In this document: positions 60,316 through 64,000 of the stretch, piece by piece
How the letters are laid out: each line of letters opens with the position of its first letter
Numbering within the stretch: the first letter of the stretch is position 1
NCBI RefSeq assembly: GCF_001263175.1
Contig: NZ_CP012332.1
Coordinates: 180,001-244,000, forward strand
Source: Vulgatibacter incomptus
GTDB lineage: Bacteria > Myxococcota > Myxococcia > Myxococcales > Vulgatibacteraceae
Direction of reading: 5' to 3'
Length of the DNA: 64,000 bases
Notes under the pieces: generated by a model
Told to the model about the DNA's origin: nothing
The model's database searches: none
The model's input: only the letters and a program-made list of their open reading frames with translations
Program-made: the position numbers and the translations under genes

Positions 60316-61461
60316 TCACACGCTCGCGAGGCTGTCCTGCGCGGGCTCGGCGGGGGCCAGCGGATCGTCGATGGCCGCTTCCGGGAGGCGAGCGGTGCGC
60401 TCGGCAGCGACCTGCTGCCGCACCCGGCCTACCAACCGATCGAGGTAGGCATCGAGAGGCGGGCAGCGGATCCCCGTGCCATCCAGGAGCTCGAGGGTGT
60501 TGCGGCAGTTGAAGATCACGATCTGGTTGAGGTGATCGAGGTTCGTGCGGCCGCCGCCGACGATCCGCTCGATCACGGGCAGGCGGAAGAGCGCGGCGGA
60601 GGCCTTGGCCGAGAGCCCGAGGCGGAGCGGCTTGCGGCCGGCCATCTCGGCGATCCGCTCGTAGACCTTTCGCGCCGACATCGGGTTGGGGTCGACGAGG
60701 TGGAAGGTCTTGCCCACGGCCTCTGGTTTGCGGGCGAGCTCGAGCATCGCGTCGGCGACGAAGTCCGAAGGGACGACGTTCAGGGGAAAGGAGCCGTCGC
60801 CCGGGAGCGGGACCGGCACCCGCAGTGGCGAGGTGACGAGCTGGAGCGCGAGGGAGTACGGGCCGCCGAGGCGGTCGACCTCGCCGGTCCGCGAGTCGCC
60901 GATGATCGTCGACGGCCGAAACACCGTGATCGGCAGGTCGGACATCGCCTTGCGGACGATGACCTCGGCGCGGAACTTGGTCTCCTCGTACGCGTTGCGG
61001 AAGCGCTGCCCTTCTTCGAGCTCGGCCTCGTCGACGACGCCCTGGCGGTCGCCCGCGACCTGGACGGTGGAGACGTGGCCGAAGCGCACCAGGTTCGGCG
61101 AGTCGGCCGCGAGCTCGAGCACGTTGCGGGTGCCGACGACGTTCACCCTCTCGAGGGCGCGCCGGTCGGCGGCGAGCTGGCTCGCCGCGGCGAGGTGGAA
61201 GATCCGTGTGACCTCGGAGGTGAGGCTCCGATACTCGTCGCCCGACAGCCCCAGGTGCATGTCGACGATGTCGCCCACGAGCATGCGGACGCGGCTCGAC
61301 TTGGGCCGGGGGAGGGCGAGGAGCTCCTTCTTCGCGTCCTTGGCAAAGCGGGGCTGCACGAGCACCGCGACCGTGGACTTTCGATCGACCTCGAGGAGGC
61401 GCTCGAGGAGGCGCCTGCCGAGGAATCCGGGCCAGCCGGTGAGGAAGTGTACGTTCGTCAT
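60316..61461 (-). CDS. SDR-family NAD(P)-dependent reductase (thioester-reductase-like)
   Basis: The 381-residue protein opens with a Rossmann fold (LTGWPGFLGRRLLERLL) and has a catalytic YxxxK in NAYEETKFRAE near residue 160-165, plus the PSTIIGDSRTGEV segment of extended SDRs. The pattern resembles NAD_binding_4/male-sterility-type reductases that act on acyl thioesters, but a sugar epimerase cannot be ruled out. No carrier or polyketide genes are nearby. It is convergent with the lipoprotein gene, 4 bp apart. Confidence 0.8.
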   Translation of the reverse strand: MTNVHFLTGWPGFLGRRLLERLLEVDRKSTVAVLVQPRFAKDAKKELLALPRPKSSRVRMLVGDIVDMHLGLSGDEYRSLTSEVTRIFHLAAASQLAADRRALERVNVVGTRNVLELAADSPNLVRFGHVSTVQVAGDRQGVVDEAELEEGQRFRNAYEETKFRAEVIVRKAMSDLPITVFRPSTIIGDSRTGEVDRLGGPYSLALQLVTSPLRVPVPLPGDGSFPLNVVPSDFVADAMLELARKPEAVGKTFHLVDPNPMSARKVYERIAEMAGRKPLRLGLSAKASAALFRLPVIERIVGGGRTNLDHLNQIVIFNCRNTLELLDGTGIRCPPLDAYLDRLVGRVRQQVAAERTARLPEAAIDDPLAPAEPAQDSLASV

Positions 61462-61513
61462 CGTCAGGTCGTCCCCCGTCGTGGAACCGTCTTCGAGCCG
61501 CAGGCCTTCCGTC

Positions 61514-62116
61514 TCAATCTCCGGACGTCTTTCGCTCCACCTCGCTCCAGACCGCGTCGAGCCGCGCCCGGAGTGCATCGAGGTCTCCGTCGTTCTCGAT
61601 CACGAAGGTCGCTTTGGCGAGCCGCTCGGCGGGCGATGCCTGTGCGGCCAGCCTGGCGCGGGCGCCTTCGAGGTCGAAGCCGTCGCGCTCCATGAGGCGG
61701 CGAAGCTGGACCTCCTCCGACGCCGAGACCACGATCAGCTCGTCGAGGAGGCGGTCGAAGCCCGTCTCGACGAGGAGCGGCGCCTCGTAGACGGCTCGTG
61801 GCACGCCTCGCTCCTCGAGCTCCGCGAAGCGGGACTCGACCTCGGCGCGGATCCGGGGGTGGAGGATGGCCTCGAGCGCGCGCCGCTCGACCGGGTTGCC
61901 GAAGATCACCGCGCCGAGCGCCTTGCGATCGAGGTGGCCATCCCGGACGACGCCGGGCCAGCGGTCGGCGATCTCGGCGAGGGCCGGGCGGCCGGGCTCG
62001 ACCACGGCCCGGGCGACCCGATCGGCGTCGATCACCGGCACGCCGCGCTCGACGAGGAGCCTGGCGACCCGGCTCTTGCCGGAGGCGATGCCGCCCGTGA
62101 GTCCGATCCGCTTCAT
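61514..62116 (-). CDS. coaE: Dephospho-CoA kinase
   Basis: The 200-residue kinase performs the last step of coenzyme A synthesis. P-loop GLTGGIASGKS lies at residues 5-15, the substrate-binding DADRVARAVVEPG follows, and HPRIRAEV and EAPLLVETGFDRLLDELIVV complete the family signature. Length is normal. It lies 52 bp before the SDR gene on the same strand and is divergent from engB. Confidence 0.95.
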   Translation of the reverse strand: MKRIGLTGGIASGKSRVARLLVERGVPVIDADRVARAVVEPGRPALAEIADRWPGVVRDGHLDRKALGAVIFGNPVERRALEAILHPRIRAEVESRFAELEERGVPRAVYEAPLLVETGFDRLLDELIVVSASEEVQLRRLMERDGFDLEGARARLAAQASPAERLAKATFVIENDGDLDALRARLDAVWSEVERKTSGD

Positions 62117-62187
62117 CTGCGCACCTCTCGAACGAAGAGCTACCACGCTTGCCCGTAGTTCGGGTCCATGGTAGCCGCAGCGCACCC

Positions 62188-62796
62188 ATGAAAATCGTCG
62201 ACGCCGAGTTCGTGAAGAGTGCGGTGGAGCCCGAAACCTGGCCACCTGCCGAGCGCCCCGAGATCGCCTTCGTAGGGCGATCGAACGTCGGCAAGTCGTC
62301 GATGCTCAATCGCTTGTCCGGGCGAAAGGCCCTCGCCCGCGTCTCGAACACGCCGGGCCGCACGCGGCTGCTCAACTTCTTCGATCTGACGATCGAGAGG
62401 GGCGCGAGCCGCGAGATCCTGCGGATTTGCGACCTGCCCGGCTACGGCTTCGCCAAGGTCTCCAAGACCGAGCGGGCCAATTGGTCGCAGATGATCGGGG
62501 CGTACCTCGAAGAACGCGAGGCGCTGAAGGCGGTGGTGGTGATCATCGACGTCCGGATCGGTCCCACCGACGACGACCTCGAGATGCTCCGCTGGCTCGA
62601 CGCCGAGGGGCGCCGCTCGATCGTTGTGGCGACGAAGCTCGACAAGCTTCCAAAGGCGAAGCGCGCGGGTCGGCTGCGCCAGATCGAGGTGCAGCTCCAG
62701 ATGACGGCGCGCTCGCTGCTTGGGTTCTCGTCCGAGGAGGGCCTGGGACGCGACGAGCTCCTGGGTCGGATCCTCGAGGCCGCTCACGCGGACTGA
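62188..62796 (+). CDS. engB: Ribosome-biogenesis GTPase EngB/YsxC
   Basis: The 202-residue GTPase is needed for late 50S subunit assembly. G1 is GRSNVGKSS, G2/G3 are TPGRTRLLNFF and CDLPGYGFAK, G4 is TKLDK, all in order. The ATG at 62188 gives the usual N-terminus MKIVDAEFVKSA. The gene is divergent from coaE and convergent with the small membrane-protein operon. Confidence 0.95.
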   Translation: MKIVDAEFVKSAVEPETWPPAERPEIAFVGRSNVGKSSMLNRLSGRKALARVSNTPGRTRLLNFFDLTIERGASREILRICDLPGYGFAKVSKTERANWSQMIGAYLEEREALKAVVVIIDVRIGPTDDDLEMLRWLDAEGRRSIVVATKLDKLPKAKRAGRLRQIEVQLQMTARSLLGFSSEEGLGRDELLGRILEAAHAD

Positions 62797-62824
62797 CGTC
62801 GGCGAGCTCGCGAGGGCGCCGAAG

Positions 62825-63106
62825 TCAGTCGGACATCTCGCCCTCGGCGGCGGTCGCCGCCTGGGAGAGCACGAACTGCAGCGCGGGGATCGCGAGGGCG
62901 CGCACGCCGACCCGGAGGAGGCTCGCGGTCAGCGGCGTGAAGAGGCCCCCGCCCAGCACGTAGCCCATGCCGGCAGCGACGGCGAGGGTTCGATAGGGAT
63001 GCTCCCGCAGCTCGTGGCCGACGTCGATCTTCTCGTAGAGATCGGTGGCCGCCTGGCCGAGATCCGACGCGATCTCCTGCAGGTTCCGCTGTCGCCCGTG
63101 CTCCAT
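62825..63106 (-). CDS. Small membrane protein, last gene of a DUF3618/DUF883-like operon
   Basis: The 93-residue protein has an N-terminal amphipathic helix (LQEIASDLGQAATDLYEKIDVGHELREHP) followed by one or two hydrophobic helices (about 38-60 and 64-80). GGGAGAG precedes the ATG at 63106. It resembles YqjE/ElaB-operon accessory proteins; role unknown. Confidence 0.65.
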   Translation of the reverse strand: MEHGRQRNLQEIASDLGQAATDLYEKIDVGHELREHPYRTLAVAAGMGYVLGGGLFTPLTASLLRVGVRALAIPALQFVLSQAATAAEGEMSD

Positions 63107-63128
63107 GATCGGCTCTCCCGGGCCCACG

Positions 63129-63371
63129 TCAGCGCCCCGCCTTCGACGCGATCTTGCCGACGACGTAGCCCAGCGCCACGGCACCCAGGAGCGCCGCTCC
63201 GGGTCGCTCGCGGATGAAGGTGTTCACCCTCTCGCCGACGTCCTCGAAGAGCATCCGCGCCTGCTCGAGCTGGGCGCTCGCGTCCTGAGCGAACTGCTGC
63301 ACCTTTTCCTGCACGTCGTGGCCCGCCCCGTCTCCGTAGATGGGGGAGCCTCCGCTCGGTCCCTGGTTCAT
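63129..63371 (-). CDS. DUF883/YqjD-ElaB-like membrane-anchored protein
   Basis: The 80-residue protein has a polar helical N-terminus (QEKVQQFAQDASAQLEQARML) and a C-terminal single TM helix preceded by the RERPGAALLGAVALGYVVG motif, which is the hallmark of the ElaB/YqjD family. E. coli YqjD binds ribosomes at the membrane in stationary phase. Its ATG overlaps the stop of the upstream gene (ATGA). Confidence 0.78.
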   Translation of the reverse strand: MNQGPSGGSPIYGDGAGHDVQEKVQQFAQDASAQLEQARMLFEDVGERVNTFIRERPGAALLGAVALGYVVGKIASKAGR

Positions 63372-63598
63372 CGCTTCGTCTCCCGGCGCACGGTCAGGAG
63401 CCGTGCGAGCACCAAGCCAACCGCGAGGCCCACCAGCACCGCCTGGACGGGCTTGCGGCGGACGACGGCCTTCCAGTCCATTCGCCCGGTCACGCGATCC
63501 CGGATCGCCACGAGCGAGTCGGCGAGCTCGTTGCGTGCGCGATCGATGTCGTTGCGGAGGCGCTCCTGCTCGTGGAGCCGCGCCGGATAGTCGGTCAT
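63368..63598 (-). CDS. DUF3618-domain small membrane protein
   Basis: The 76-residue protein begins with a DUF3618-like region (RNDIDRARNELADSLVAIRDRV), which ends in a basic stretch and a single membrane helix (about 50-66, VQAVLVGLAVGLVLARLL). It is the first gene of the three-gene operon. DUF3618, DUF883-like and holin-like proteins are commonly encoded together in Gram-negative bacteria, with envelope-stress links proposed. Confidence 0.8.
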   Translation of the reverse strand: MTDYPARLHEQERLRNDIDRARNELADSLVAIRDRVTGRMDWKAVVRRKPVQAVLVGLAVGLVLARLLTVRRETKR

Positions 63599-63679
63599 TC
63601 GCGAAGTCCAGAGGGTCGTCGTCTGATTGGCCGAAGATAGGGACGGGTGATCCCTGCCGCTACGGCCCCCAATTGGGTC

Positions 63680-64000
63680 TCAGGCGAGGATGCCGCGCTC
63701 GGTACGCTCCGGCAGGACGATCGCCTCGGCCCGCAGCCGGAGTCTGGCGACGAGCGGATAGTGGTCGCTCGCCAGCTTCGCGAGAGGGGTGCGGTGGACG
63801 CGGACGTCGAGGATGTCCCAGGCCTCGTCGATGTAGATGCGGTCGAGGCGCAGATAGGGCAGGCGGGTCGGGTAGCTCGCGCGCCTCACGCCGGCCTTCG
63901 ACGCGGAGTCGATGAGCGCGCGGCGGACCATGCGGGCGATCGGGCCCGGAAACCAGAAGTTGAAGTCTCCCATCACCACGAGAGGCCACGCCACGGCCGC
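63680..64000 (-). CDS. Endonuclease/exonuclease/phosphatase-family protein, C-terminal part (truncated by window end)
   Basis: The visible about 106 residues hold the C-terminal catalytic half of an EEP-fold enzyme: GDFNFWFPGP (metal/phosphate site), RLDRIYID, and SDHYPLVARL with the catalytic Asp-His. Members hydrolyse phosphodiester bonds in DNA, RNA or phospholipids. The start lies beyond position 64000. The stop is at 63680-63682. Confidence 0.85.
   Translation of the reverse strand, partial: AAVAWPLVVMGDFNFWFPGPIARMVRRALIDSASKAGVRRASYPTRLPYLRLDRIYIDEAWDILDVRVHRTPLAKLASDHYPLVARLRLRAEAIVLPERTERGILA

Overview
The window is high-GC chromosomal DNA of a myxobacterium (Myxococcota). Evidence for this: a protein ending in a MYXO-CTERM-type tail, many lipoproteins and PEGA/Ig-like envelope proteins, DUF4388/J-domain/TPR proteins, a PilT-type ATPase with a long N-terminal extension, and a propionyl-CoA/methylmalonyl-CoA gene set. 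I cannot fix the genus from sequence alone; Vulgatibacter/Myxococcaceae-like is a guess. Gene density is high, and most adjacent co-directional genes overlap by 1-4 bp (GTGA, ATGA, TGATG), which points to many translationally coupled operons. I see no insertion sequence, phage, CRISPR array or tRNA gene.

Layout. 1-2.07 kb: 3' end of an rRNA operon (23S, then two tandem 5S genes, then a strong terminator). 2.3-10.9 kb: an RDD membrane protein with 96-bp repeats, a MshEN/GAF-like protein with TPGP linkers, dusB, a fetAB-type ABC transporter on the minus strand, and a hypothetical gene coupled to a PilT-like ATPase. 11-18 kb: a propionate-handling operon (carboxyltransferase, both methylmalonyl-CoA mutase subunits, MeaB GTPase). 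17.9-23.5 kb: kdpFABC plus a KdpD that lacks a histidine kinase, on the minus strand. 23.7-27.9 kb: biotin carboxylase and biotin carrier, which together with the 11-kb carboxyltransferase would make a full acyl-CoA carboxylase, then a frameshifted DUF4388/J-domain/TPR gene and a YhbY-like gene.

28-42 kb: mixed housekeeping and envelope genes. These include two lipoproteins, a HELWH metallopeptidase-like protein, two-subunit class I fumarase (alpha subunit with a histone-H1-like Lys/Ala/Pro repeat tail), phosphofructokinase, a pseudouridine synthase, PcnB, superoxide dismutase, NAD-type isocitrate dehydrogenase, YgfZ (its start codon lies in a perfect 15-bp inverted repeat), a pseudo-receiver, a chalcone-isomerase-like secreted protein and an AT-hook/zinc-finger protein. 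An 0.8-kb apparently non-coding stretch follows.

42.9-64 kb: a 1304-residue CARDB/Ig-like MYXO-CTERM surface protein with a cysteine-rich lipoprotein; argD and argF; a three-gene envelope operon (PEGA + two C-terminal TM protein, large Ig-like lipoprotein, PEGA-like + two C-terminal TM protein); a chaperone operon (J-domain/TPR, a DnaK paralogue, TPR/winged-helix-like protein, lipoprotein); then an SDR, coaE, engB, three small DUF3618/DUF883-like membrane proteins and the C-terminal part of an endonuclease/exonuclease/phosphatase-family protein cut by the window end.

The best candidates for something undescribed are the fumarase with the nucleoprotein-like tail, the PEGA-lipoprotein-PEGA operon with its adjacent dedicated Hsp70 module, and the hairpin enclosing the ygfZ start codon.
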